From Bacteroidales bacterium (lineage in GTDB: Bacteria > Bacteroidota > Bacteroidia > Bacteroidales > UBA10428), in contig JAFGPB010000087.1 of the NCBI GenBank assembly GCA_016926205.1, positions 1 to 60,919 on the forward strand: 60,919 nt of DNA. Reading direction: 5' to 3'. Positions 39,680-48,647 of this stretch are shown here, in pieces. The notes below the pieces were generated by a model. It ran no database searches. It was not told the DNA's origin and worked only from the letters and a program-made list of their open reading frames with translations. A program made the position numbers and the translations under genes. Each line of letters starts with the position of its first letter. Position 1 is the stretch's first letter.

Positions 39680-41356
39680 TTAATTCAATTTCAAACTTAT
39701 GGGTGACAGAGGTCTTACTCCTCCATCCGGTCCCACTGCCCTGATGTCTTCTATATATACGGAGGCCCCTCTGCTGAGGCCGTTGATCAGATTCCGCACT
39801 TCCTGGTTGAACTGATTGCCGGTAACTTTCACATCATTGACAAAACCACCAATGATCGCCACAACAGTAAATTCCGTAACCCTGAATGTCAGGTCAAACT
39901 CAAAATCCTCCGGCATGGCAGCCACAACACCGGGCTGTGCCAGCAATACGCTTTTCGTAATGGCTCCGCTTCTCTGGTTGGCAACCATTGCAACAGGATC
40001 CGGTACGGTTTTCACCCGGAAAGGTTTAGATCCCACCTGAGTCCAGTTGCCGTTCAGCTGTGCTGAAACGGTCACTACACAATTGCCCTGCCGCATAGGG
40101 TTCATAATCCATCCGTCACCCGATCTTTTCATGGTACCGTTCGAGGCCGACGCCTGAACCTGATTGGCAGGAACTCCAGGTACTGATATCTCAACCGGAT
40201 TGTCGACCCCAAGATAAAAAACATTCATCTTGGTGGGTGAAACCACGACGCTTCCTTCCGCTACCTGGTATTCCTCATAGAAAGGCCTGCGAATGGCTCC
40301 TCCGGGTCCCTGGAATTCAAGAATCCCTCCCCATTGCTTAATGCCTGCAGTACTGCCCGACCTTTCAAAGATTCCTTTACCGGTCTGCAGATCCACTTCA
40401 ATTTGCTGATAGTTCAGTCCTTCCCTCAGCTCATATTCGACCTGTCCGGTCTCCTCATTCAAACGCTCTTCCCATGGCTGGCTTACGCCTTCCACAACAT
40501 AAATGCTGGGTGCCTGGGTAGTATCGCGGGCTGCCAGAAATATCTCAGCCTGGTAAGGATTACCCCTGATGATATAATTGGAATTGGGTATGACCACGGC
40601 TTCCAGTTCGTTGAATTTTACTTCACCCGCACTGATCTGCGCATATAAATAATTGATCATCTCCGATTCAGCGTTGCGCAAATCGATCTGCATGGATGAC
40701 ATGATGGCAAGAAATCCCATAAGCGGAGAATGTCCGAATTTGTGGATCTCCCAGACACTTTTTTCACGATTCCTCAACGCTCCCTCCTGAGCAGGAGCTT
40801 CGGTATTCAGACTCGCTTTGATTGTTTCCCTGAGCTGTTCCGGAAGATTTTCCTCACTGCCTTCAATATTCAGCAGGAATTCCCTGAATTCTTCAATATT
40901 GTTCTTGAGCAGCCTTGCCTCGCTTTTTTCGGTCAGTTCATTCCCGATCATGATGCGGTTGGGTGTATCATAATCAGTGGTTGCCTTGATGTTATCCTGA
41001 ATGATCTCGCCATCCACCACGATGTCTTCAATATTTCCCCGTTCCGCCTCGCTGAGTACTCTGATCTTCAGTCTCTGGATATAGGTATTCAGGCTGTCAG
41101 CCCTGCTTTTCACCTCAAAAGCTTTGTTGTACCATGCTGCCGTTTTGCTCTCGTTTAATAGCAATGCCTGCTCAAACTCGGAATAGATATCGCTGTTTTT
41201 TATTTCAATGGTATTCCCGGTCTTTTGAAGGCCCTCATCAATGATCTTAAAGGCATCGAGCACATCGGTTGATACATTCAGCGCCAACAATGCCGTCAGC
41301 ACCAAATACATCATGCCGATCATTTTTTGTCTCGGTGTTTCCTTACCGTGTGCCAT
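39680..41356 (-). CDS. gldM: Gliding motility / type IX secretion protein GldM
   Basis: 558 aa; MAHGKETPRQKMIGMMYLVLTALLALNVSTDVLDAFKIIDEGL; SAGEVKFNELEAVVIPNSNYIIRGNPYQAEIFLAA. Confidence 0.97.
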   Translation of the reverse strand: MAHGKETPRQKMIGMMYLVLTALLALNVSTDVLDAFKIIDEGLQKTGNTIEIKNSDIYSEFEQALLLNESKTAAWYNKAFEVKSRADSLNTYIQRLKIRVLSEAERGNIEDIVVDGEIIQDNIKATTDYDTPNRIMIGNELTEKSEARLLKNNIEEFREFLLNIEGSEENLPEQLRETIKASLNTEAPAQEGALRNREKSVWEIHKFGHSPLMGFLAIMSSMQIDLRNAESEMINYLYAQISAGEVKFNELEAVVIPNSNYIIRGNPYQAEIFLAARDTTQAPSIYVVEGVSQPWEERLNEETGQVEYELREGLNYQQIEVDLQTGKGIFERSGSTAGIKQWGGILEFQGPGGAIRRPFYEEYQVAEGSVVVSPTKMNVFYLGVDNPVEISVPGVPANQVQASASNGTMKRSGDGWIMNPMRQGNCVVTVSAQLNGNWTQVGSKPFRVKTVPDPVAMVANQRSGAITKSVLLAQPGVVAAMPEDFEFDLTFRVTEFTVVAIIGGFVNDVKVTGNQFNQEVRNLINGLSRGASVYIEDIRAVGPDGGVRPLSPISLKLN

Positions 41357-41376
41357 AAAACGCAGAGATTACTTAA

Positions 41377-42312
41377 TTATTTGTTAATGATTACATTCAT
41401 AGCCGACAACATATTTCCGTATATGCTGTTCAGTGATGTAAGGTTATCTCGAAGTTTCACGATTTCTTCCTTATACTTGCCTGTTTCATCGATGGATTCC
41501 CTGAGCCTTTTGATCATATCCTCAATGCCCGAGTAAACCTCCTGTGTCCCTTTAAGATGATCGCTACCTTCTTTGATCTGCAGCTCATATACCGCATTCA
41601 AGGCGGAAAGATTCTTGTTCAGGGCTTCGAGGTGTTGTTCATGGACACTGCCGCTCTGTGAAATGTTCTCATGTTCATTCTTAATGGTCTCTGCAATGCG
41701 CAGATAAGAATCTGATATCTCTGAACCCGATTTTGCAACCTTCTCTGCAGAATTAAGATAAGCGCTGGCCAGACTGTCAGCCGAGCTTTTTATTGCCTCT
41801 GCAGTAGTATTGTATGTCTCATTTACCGTGCCGATTGAACTGGCAGCCGACTGCATGTTGGCAAGGAACTCTTTTGTTGCCACAGATGCTGCCGAAATAT
41901 CTGCAATACTGCTTGCTGCAATGTTCAAACGCTGCAAGCCTTCACCGATGTTCTTTAATGTACTCTCATCTATATAGGTTTCACCAAGCAGATTTTCAAT
42001 TTTTTCAAGGGGTCTGCCACCAAAACCCTGGCCCAGTTCCTTCATTTCCCCCATCTCCTCTTCGTCTGACATGCCCGCCAGTTCGGGATAGACAAGTGTC
42101 CAGTCAAGCTCTTCATGAAGCGGCTCAAATGCTGAGAAAAAGAATATGATTGCTTCAGTGCAAAGTCCCAGAGTCAGGAAGAGACCTGAACCTTTCCAGT
42201 GCTGGATCTTGAACAAGGCCCCGATGATAACAACCGATGCTCCCCAGCCGTAAAGCTTAGCCATAAACTTCTTCCAACCGGAACTTTCAACTATTTGTGC
42301 CAAACTAGCCAT
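41377..42312 (-). CDS. gldL: Gliding motility / type IX secretion protein GldL
   Basis: 311 aa; KFMAKLYGWGASVVIIGALFKIQHWKGSGLFLTLGLCTEAIIFFFSAFEPLHEELDWTLVYPEL. Confidence 0.97.
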   Translation of the reverse strand: MASLAQIVESSGWKKFMAKLYGWGASVVIIGALFKIQHWKGSGLFLTLGLCTEAIIFFFSAFEPLHEELDWTLVYPELAGMSDEEEMGEMKELGQGFGGRPLEKIENLLGETYIDESTLKNIGEGLQRLNIAASSIADISAASVATKEFLANMQSAASSIGTVNETYNTTAEAIKSSADSLASAYLNSAEKVAKSGSEISDSYLRIAETIKNEHENISQSGSVHEQHLEALNKNLSALNAVYELQIKEGSDHLKGTQEVYSGIEDMIKRLRESIDETGKYKEEIVKLRDNLTSLNSIYGNMLSAMNVIINK

Positions 42313-42351
42313 AGTCTTTAAACTTTAGATTAATGAACTCTTGTTATTTTT

Positions 42352-43689
42352 TCAGTTGCTGCCCATATATGAACGTACGCATCTGAATCCGATATAGGAT
42401 TTAGCGGTATCCTGATATTCATATGTCCTGCTTCCGTTCTGCAGAAAATACGCGATGTCCTTCCATGATCCGCCGCGGATCACTTTCCTTTTCATGACCG
42501 GCAGGTCGTCCGGTTTTGCATTGTAGCGGTAATCCGGATTCAGGTCATTGGTGAACAAATATGCCGATTCGTCATATGCACTGGATGTCCATTCCGCAAC
42601 ATTTCCCGCCATATCATAAAGGCCATACTCATTGGGTTGGTATGAACCGACTGCGACTGTGGTGATGCCGCCATCATCCACATATCTGCCCCTCATGGGC
42701 TTAAAATTGGCCAGGAAACATCCGTCCATGTTGCGTGAGTAATAACCTCCCCACGGGTACATGGAATTATCCAGGCCACCTCTTGCAGCATATTCCCATT
42801 CCGATTCGATAGGAAGCCTGTAATCGGGAACTCCGGGATGTCCGGTCGACCTCAGTGAAGCATTCAGGTACATAGACCTCCATATGCAAAAAGCATTCGC
42901 CTGTTTCCAGGTCACACCCACAACCGGGTAGTTGTCATAGGAAGGATGCCAGAAATAACTGGTCGTGTAAGGTTCATTGAATGAATAGGTAAAGTCGGCG
43001 ATCCAGACCAGTGTATCGGGATACACATTTACCATGTCCCTGATTACAAATGAGGAGCGGTCCATTATCTCCACCTGTTCACCCTGACTGTTGACAATGT
43101 ATCCCTCATATTCACCGGTTTCATAATTATAACGGTTCGATTTGCTGGCAGCCTGCTTCAGGTCTATCCACCAGTATTCATAATTCAGTTTCCGGGTATC
43201 AATTTCCTTTTTGTAGAAAAACCTTTCCTGCTGATTCAGATACAGATCACTCAATATTTCATTGATCTCCTCATCTCTCATATCAATTCTTGTTTCCCAG
43301 TTAATGGCAGGAGGATCAATCAGATTGCCATATTCATCTTCTGTGATGAGAAAATCATCAAGCTGTTCACCCAGCATTCTTCTCATGATTGAATCCCTGA
43401 CCCAGAATACGAACTGCCTGTACTCATTATTGGTTATTTCGGTCTCATCCATCCAGAATGCACCGGTCGTAACGGTTTTGGTCAATGATGACTGTGCCCA
43501 GGCTGCATCCTGATCATTGGGCCCCATATTGTAAGAACCTTGTGGAATGAAAACCATACCATAAGGATCGGGCTCATAGAACTTGGATCTGTTATCAACA
43601 CCAGTCAGTTCTCCTCCCTGATAGCTGCCGGAGCAACCGCTGATCACAGCCAGTAACAGAACAAAACCTGCACAAATTAGCTTTTTCAT
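42352..43689 (-). CDS. gldK: Gliding motility lipoprotein GldK (formylglycine-generating-enzyme-like fold)
   Basis: 445 aa; lipobox MKKLICAGFVLLLAVISGCSG; FIPQGSYNMGPNDQD, TNNEYRQFVFWVRDSI, RLPIESEWEYAARGG, VIRGGSWKDIAYFLQNGSR. Confidence 0.96.
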   Translation of the reverse strand: MKKLICAGFVLLLAVISGCSGSYQGGELTGVDNRSKFYEPDPYGMVFIPQGSYNMGPNDQDAAWAQSSLTKTVTTGAFWMDETEITNNEYRQFVFWVRDSIMRRMLGEQLDDFLITEDEYGNLIDPPAINWETRIDMRDEEINEILSDLYLNQQERFFYKKEIDTRKLNYEYWWIDLKQAASKSNRYNYETGEYEGYIVNSQGEQVEIMDRSSFVIRDMVNVYPDTLVWIADFTYSFNEPYTTSYFWHPSYDNYPVVGVTWKQANAFCIWRSMYLNASLRSTGHPGVPDYRLPIESEWEYAARGGLDNSMYPWGGYYSRNMDGCFLANFKPMRGRYVDDGGITTVAVGSYQPNEYGLYDMAGNVAEWTSSAYDESAYLFTNDLNPDYRYNAKPDDLPVMKRKVIRGGSWKDIAYFLQNGSRTYEYQDTAKSYIGFRCVRSYMGSN

Positions 43690-43700
43690 AATCCAATAGA

Positions 43701-43762
43701 TTTTACCATTAAAACAAGCTCTTCAATACTTTTTTACCATTAAAACAAGCTCTTCAATACTT
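43701..43762. repeat. Perfect 31-bp tandem duplication in porP-gldK intergenic region
   Basis: ttttaccattaaaacaagctcttcaatactt at 43701-43731 and 43732-43762, identical. Confidence 0.96.
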
Positions 43763-43779
43763 TAACAACTCATACAATT

Positions 43780-44748
43780 TTATAAAAACCTGATACTCTT
43801 ATATTTTTCCGGAACTCTTTCGATTCCGATAATAAAATCATAGCCAATCATGACTTCATGTGAACCTTTTGAATAATTCGACAAGGCCGATGTATCAAAA
43901 TCATAGGAATAACCGATTTTTACGCCGTTCAGGATGTTCACGCCTGCCATCCCTACAACAGCCGAGCCAACTCTATAGGTAACGCCGGCCCATAACTTTT
44001 TATTGTACATGAAAACCGTGTTTAAATCAATTTTTGTAGCGCGGGTATCCGACTGAATGAAAACCGAAGGCTGTAACTCGAATGCAGGATTGGACAACTG
44101 CAGGGTATAACCTGCAGTCAGATAAAAATGCCTGATTACCTTTTCTTTCGCTTCCGAAAGGGAAGATGAAACACCTTCAGTCTGATATACAAATTCATCC
44201 TGCATGATGTGAGTGGATGACAATCCTACATAAAGTTCGTCGGTCTGGTAAAATACCCCGGCACCTATATCAAAGACAAACTCGTTTTGTTTTCCTGTCG
44301 GTATTGCGGCATCCTGATCGGGTGAGATGTGTATGGGGGATGAAGGGATGCTCCATACCGGATCAAGTTTACGGTTCAGAAAACTGCCGCTGATACCCAG
44401 ACCAAGCCTGCCGGTTCCCAGGGTAAACTGATATGCATAGGACAGTGAAAGATTTATATCCTGGTTGAATCCGATCTCATCATAATAAATGGAAAGACCT
44501 GCACCGTGGTTGGCTCCAAACAGCCTGAACGGAGCACTCAGGTTCAGGATGACATCCCTCGGGGCTCCCTCTATTCCTACCCATTGCTGCCTCATTATTG
44601 CATGCGTTGAGATCATGTCACTGCTTCCAGCGAAACCGGGATTTATGGATATATGATCGTACATATAATGACTTACCTGTCTTTCCTGTTGTGCTTCGGC
44701 AGATATAAAAACTGTCAAAGCAAAAAATACCAAGATTGATTTTTTCAT
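43780..44748 (-). CDS. porP/sprF: Type IX secretion system membrane protein PorP/SprF
   Basis: 322 aa; signal peptide, QQERQVSHYMYDHISINPGFAGSSDMISTHAIMRQQWVGIEGAPRDVILNLSAPF. Confidence 0.95.
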   Translation of the reverse strand: MKKSILVFFALTVFISAEAQQERQVSHYMYDHISINPGFAGSSDMISTHAIMRQQWVGIEGAPRDVILNLSAPFRLFGANHGAGLSIYYDEIGFNQDINLSLSYAYQFTLGTGRLGLGISGSFLNRKLDPVWSIPSSPIHISPDQDAAIPTGKQNEFVFDIGAGVFYQTDELYVGLSSTHIMQDEFVYQTEGVSSSLSEAKEKVIRHFYLTAGYTLQLSNPAFELQPSVFIQSDTRATKIDLNTVFMYNKKLWAGVTYRVGSAVVGMAGVNILNGVKIGYSYDFDTSALSNYSKGSHEVMIGYDFIIGIERVPEKYKSIRFL

Positions 44749-44821
44749 ATTTTTACTATCCTACTTTAATTGCTTTTATCAGATAGTGCCTGATTGAGCC
44801 TATAATATAAAGTAAAATAAG

Positions 44822-44829
44822 CAAAAATA
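44822..44829 (-). promoter_or_regulatory. Candidate -7 promoter element (TAnnTTTG) for porP-gldKLMN
   Basis: CAAAAATA on + = TATTTTTG on minus, about 75 nt upstream of the porP ATG. The region is AT-rich, so a chance match is possible. Confidence 0.35.
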
Positions 44830-45033
44830 TTGTTTACCAACAAATCAAAATTAACAGCCTCCTGTTAATAAACTTCAAATTGAAAACGTCTTATTATACT
44901 GATTTGTTAAAAGAATGTTACCTCTGCATCATTTTTTTTCCAAAAAAAAACAAATCAGCATTTTCGGGCCGGTAAAAGCCAAATGTGAACACAACAGATG
45001 ATATAGGGCAGCAAAATACCGTTAACGGAATGT

Positions 45034-45061
45034 GCAGTTTACAAACGGCAGTTTACAAACG
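45034..45061. repeat. 14-bp perfect tandem duplication adjoining the formimidoylglutamase-like stop codon
   Basis: gcagtttacaaacg x2 at 45034-45047 and 45048-45061. Confidence 0.92.
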
Positions 45062-45062
45062 G

Positions 45063-46208
45063 TCAATTGATTCTCTGGTATACTTTCCACCAAAGGTCGG
45101 GGATCTCATGCTTTCCGGCCTGCTGATATTCCTCACAGGAACATGATACCATAACAGTCCGGCCTGATCCGATATCCGGCACTTCCATCCACCAGCGGTT
45201 GGTGATCATACTCTTATAAAATGTAAGTTCATGTTCCATATCCTGATGGCCGATGATAAACACTTTAAAATCGGGATTTTCCGGACCCGGATTTTCAGAT
45301 CTGCGTTGCACAAAACCATCAATGAAATACCAGATTATCTGGGCTCCCAGGTGTGTAGTTTGGTCGTGGCGGTCAAAAAGGGGATTGGCTTCAAAGATCC
45401 CGAAACAGGAAACACGATCGCTTAATCCGGCATAACGTGCCAGCCGGCAGGCTTCATCAGCAACAAAGCCATTGGGCGAAGGAAACATCGTGCCCGGTGA
45501 ATCCGATTGCTTGATGGCAGCGACATCAAAACTGACAATGTGAGCGTCACGCAGGTAAGGTTCGCTCATCCCAAGGTTGTCGCGCAGCATTCCAAGACGC
45601 ACAGCTTCAAAGGAATGTTTTTCAAAACGTTCAAGCAGTTCATTGTCCACCAGATATTGCTGGTGACCCAGGTTTGTATACTGGAAAAGCTTCGGACTCT
45701 TCATGATTTCCTCCATCCATCTGATGTCACCGCTTTCTCCTTCAGTCAGGTCCAGCCGCGGATCAACACTCACCACATTTACGGTTTCCTTCATTCTTTC
45801 AAGAGCCATGTAGGCACCATACGTTATGTCCTGCGTGCCCCCCATCACGATCACCACCAGCTGGTTGCCCAGCAGTTCCAGCAGAACATCCCGCACACCG
45901 AAATAAGTATCACTCAACGAACCGGTACTTTTAAGGTTGCCCAGATCGATTATCCTTACTTTTTCGTTCATCCTGTAAAGCTGATAAAGCTGATTCCGGA
46001 TCTTGTCAGGTGATTCCGAAGAACCCCTGTTCAGTGAGTTGCGGTCCTCGCCGACTCCGAGCAACGCCACCTGGTAATTGCTGATCTCATCAATGGGCGT
46101 ATCTGGTGTGTTGATCCTGATATTATGGCCCAGCATGGTTTTGCGGGTACTCAGGGCATGTTCGGGTTTATCAAGCGCCACAGGTTCAAAATACAGATTG
46201 AGGTCCAT
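45063..46208 (-). CDS. Arginase/formimidoylglutamase-family protein
   Basis: 381 aa; VALLGVGEDRNSLNRGSSESPDKIRNQLYQL, VVIVMGGTQDITYGAYMALE, VSVDPRLDL, HIVSFDVAAIKQSDSPGTMFPSPNG. Confidence 0.85.
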   Translation of the reverse strand: MDLNLYFEPVALDKPEHALSTRKTMLGHNIRINTPDTPIDEISNYQVALLGVGEDRNSLNRGSSESPDKIRNQLYQLYRMNEKVRIIDLGNLKSTGSLSDTYFGVRDVLLELLGNQLVVIVMGGTQDITYGAYMALERMKETVNVVSVDPRLDLTEGESGDIRWMEEIMKSPKLFQYTNLGHQQYLVDNELLERFEKHSFEAVRLGMLRDNLGMSEPYLRDAHIVSFDVAAIKQSDSPGTMFPSPNGFVADEACRLARYAGLSDRVSCFGIFEANPLFDRHDQTTHLGAQIIWYFIDGFVQRRSENPGPENPDFKVFIIGHQDMEHELTFYKSMITNRWWMEVPDIGSGRTVMVSCSCEEYQQAGKHEIPDLWWKVYQRIN

Positions 46209-46224
46209 CTTTCCGGGTATGGTT

Positions 46225-48540
46225 TTATTGCTTCTTTTTCTCTTTTGTTTCTGAATCCCTGACGATCTTCAGGCAATCTTTGTAGGTAAGCTCAGCAGGA
46301 TCGGCACCTATTGGTATTTTGTAATTCTTCCTTTTATAACTCAGGTATCTCCCCCACCTGCCATTTAATATGACCATATCATGGTCCTCAGTGAAGGTTT
46401 TTACAATCCTGTTTTTCTCTTTTTCCCTTTTTTCCCCAATCAGTTCCACAGCTCTTTCAAGTCCAACCGTGTAAGGATCGTCCGTTTGCTTTTTCAATGA
46501 ATAGAATTTTGAATCGTGCAATATATAAGGTCCGAATCTGCCCGTTGATGCGATCACTTCCCTTCCTTCATACTTCCCAAGAACACGGGGCAGTTTGAAC
46601 AACGTCAGGGCCTCTTCCAGCGTAATCGATTCCATGTTTTGTCCCTTACGCAACTGGGCATATTTAGGTTTCTTCTCACCGGAAGTCTCACCGATCTGTG
46701 CAACAACCCCAAACCTGGCCATACGGACATAAACCGGCAGTCCGGTTTCCGGATCCTTACCCAGCAGACGCTCCGGTTTTGTAAATTCCGAATTTTCCAG
46801 GACATGCTCCACCCTTTTATGAAACGGTGAATAGAACCTGCCGATCATCTCGGTCCAGTTCAGCTTCCCAACCGAGATCTCATCAAACTCTTTTTCAACC
46901 GATGCGGTAAAATTAAAATCAAGGATCTCCCCGAAATGCTCAACGAGGAAATCATTCACCAGTATGCCGATGTTATCGGGGAACAATTTCATTTTTTCAG
47001 CTCCTGTGGTCTCCACCCCGACAGTTTCCTGAATGCGGTCACCTTCAAGTGTGACCACATTGAACTTACGTTCTTTCCCGGGGCGTTCTTCCTTTATTAC
47101 ATAACCCCGCTGCTGGATCGTCGAAATGATCGGCGCATATGTTGACGGTCTGCCAATTCCCAGTTCTTCGAGCTTTTTAACCAGACTGGCCTCGGTATAC
47201 CTTGGAGGATGATGTGTAAATCTTTCGGTTGCGTTCATCGTGCTGCAGCTTAATTCCATCCCGGCCGATACAAACGGCAGCAACTGGTTTGCCTTTTCTT
47301 CGGCCTCCTCATCGGGAGATTCAAGATATACCTTCAGAAAACCTTCAAATTTCAATACCTCTCCTTCAGCAAGAAATTTTTCAGGTCTGTTTGAAAGATC
47401 GATCGTTATTGTGGTTTTCTCCAGAAGGGCATCCGCCATCTGTGAAGCGACCGTCCTTTTCCAGATCAGTTCGTACAATTTTTTTTCCGTATTGCTGCCG
47501 TGAATTTCCTGGTTGCTCGGGTAAGTGGGTCGTATGGCTTCATGGGCTTCCTGGGCTCCTTTGCTTTTGGTTTTGTATTTCCTGATATTTACGTATTCCC
47601 GGCCATACAATTTTGCAATGATCTCCTCTGCCGAGGACAATGCCTGGGATGAAAGATTGACGGAATCGGTTCTCATATAGGTAATCAGTCCTGCTTCATA
47701 CAATTTTTGCGCAACAACCATGGTTTGTGCGACCGAGAAACCGAGTTTGCGGCTCGCCTCCTGCTGCAGTGTCGACGTGGTAAAAGGAGGTGAAGGTGAC
47801 TTTTTTGAAGGTTTCTTGACTGCAGCACTGACCTTGAACTCAGCTTTGATGCAATCCTCCAGGAATTTCCGCGCATCCTTCTTTGTCGAAAATCGCCTGT
47901 CAAGATCAGCTTTTATGGTATTTGTCCTTCCTTCTTTTTCAGGTACTTCAAAAACCGCAGTAACTTTATAACTGGATGTGCTTTTAAAATTGATGATCTC
48001 CCGCTCCCGTTCCACGATCAGCCGGACTGCGACAGACTGGACACGTCCCGCCGACAGCGACGGTCTCACCTTCCTCCAAAGGATCGGGGATATCTCAAAA
48101 CCCACCAGACGGTCGAGCACCCTTCTGGCCTGCTGTGCATCAACAAGATTCCGGTCAATTTCCCGGTAGTTTTCAACGGCATGCCATATGGCTTCCTTTG
48201 TGATCTCGTGAAATACGATCCTTTTGCTGTTCACTTTGTCCAGCTTAAGCTCCTCACAAAGATGCCATGCGATTGCTTCACCTTCCCGGTCCTCATCAGA
48301 AGCGAGCCATACCGTTTTAACCTGCCTGACCAGGCTTTTTAATTCGGAAACGATCTTTTTCTTCTCCTGGGGGACAATATATCTTGGACTGAAGTTGTTC
48401 TCTATATCAATCCCCAGGTCTCCCTTGGACAAATCACGTATATGGCCCATGCTCGACTTTACCTGAAAATCCCTGCCAAGAAACTTTTGTATGGTTTTGG
48501 CCTTGGCGGGAGATTCAACAATTACCAGATTACTGATCAT
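46225..48540 (-). CDS. topA: DNA topoisomerase I
   Basis: 771 aa; LVIVESPAKAKTIQKFLGRDFQVKSSMGHIRDL, WLASDEDREGEAIAWHL, GLITYMRTDSVNLS. Confidence 0.98.
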   Translation of the reverse strand: MISNLVIVESPAKAKTIQKFLGRDFQVKSSMGHIRDLSKGDLGIDIENNFSPRYIVPQEKKKIVSELKSLVRQVKTVWLASDEDREGEAIAWHLCEELKLDKVNSKRIVFHEITKEAIWHAVENYREIDRNLVDAQQARRVLDRLVGFEISPILWRKVRPSLSAGRVQSVAVRLIVEREREIINFKSTSSYKVTAVFEVPEKEGRTNTIKADLDRRFSTKKDARKFLEDCIKAEFKVSAAVKKPSKKSPSPPFTTSTLQQEASRKLGFSVAQTMVVAQKLYEAGLITYMRTDSVNLSSQALSSAEEIIAKLYGREYVNIRKYKTKSKGAQEAHEAIRPTYPSNQEIHGSNTEKKLYELIWKRTVASQMADALLEKTTITIDLSNRPEKFLAEGEVLKFEGFLKVYLESPDEEAEEKANQLLPFVSAGMELSCSTMNATERFTHHPPRYTEASLVKKLEELGIGRPSTYAPIISTIQQRGYVIKEERPGKERKFNVVTLEGDRIQETVGVETTGAEKMKLFPDNIGILVNDFLVEHFGEILDFNFTASVEKEFDEISVGKLNWTEMIGRFYSPFHKRVEHVLENSEFTKPERLLGKDPETGLPVYVRMARFGVVAQIGETSGEKKPKYAQLRKGQNMESITLEEALTLFKLPRVLGKYEGREVIASTGRFGPYILHDSKFYSLKKQTDDPYTVGLERAVELIGEKREKEKNRIVKTFTEDHDMVILNGRWGRYLSYKRKNYKIPIGADPAELTYKDCLKIVRDSETKEKKKQ

Positions 48541-48647
48541 TCAGCTAACGTTTTGTTTAAAGTTGCAAATAAATCAATTATGCCACTAAGTTCAAAATTT
48601 TAATCTAATAATTATTATTTTTACCCGTCATGGTACCGTATTTCTCT

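Noticed and set aside
44899-44958. 10-bp inverted repeat CTGATTTGTT...AACAAATCAG upstream of porP
   Set aside because: 40-nt AT-rich spacer with low-complexity arms; could be chance in AT-rich DNA. Not called as a feature without conservation data.
45507-46013. 168-aa plus-strand ORF opposite the arginase-family gene
   Set aside because: Shadow ORF; the minus-strand protein has the expected motifs.
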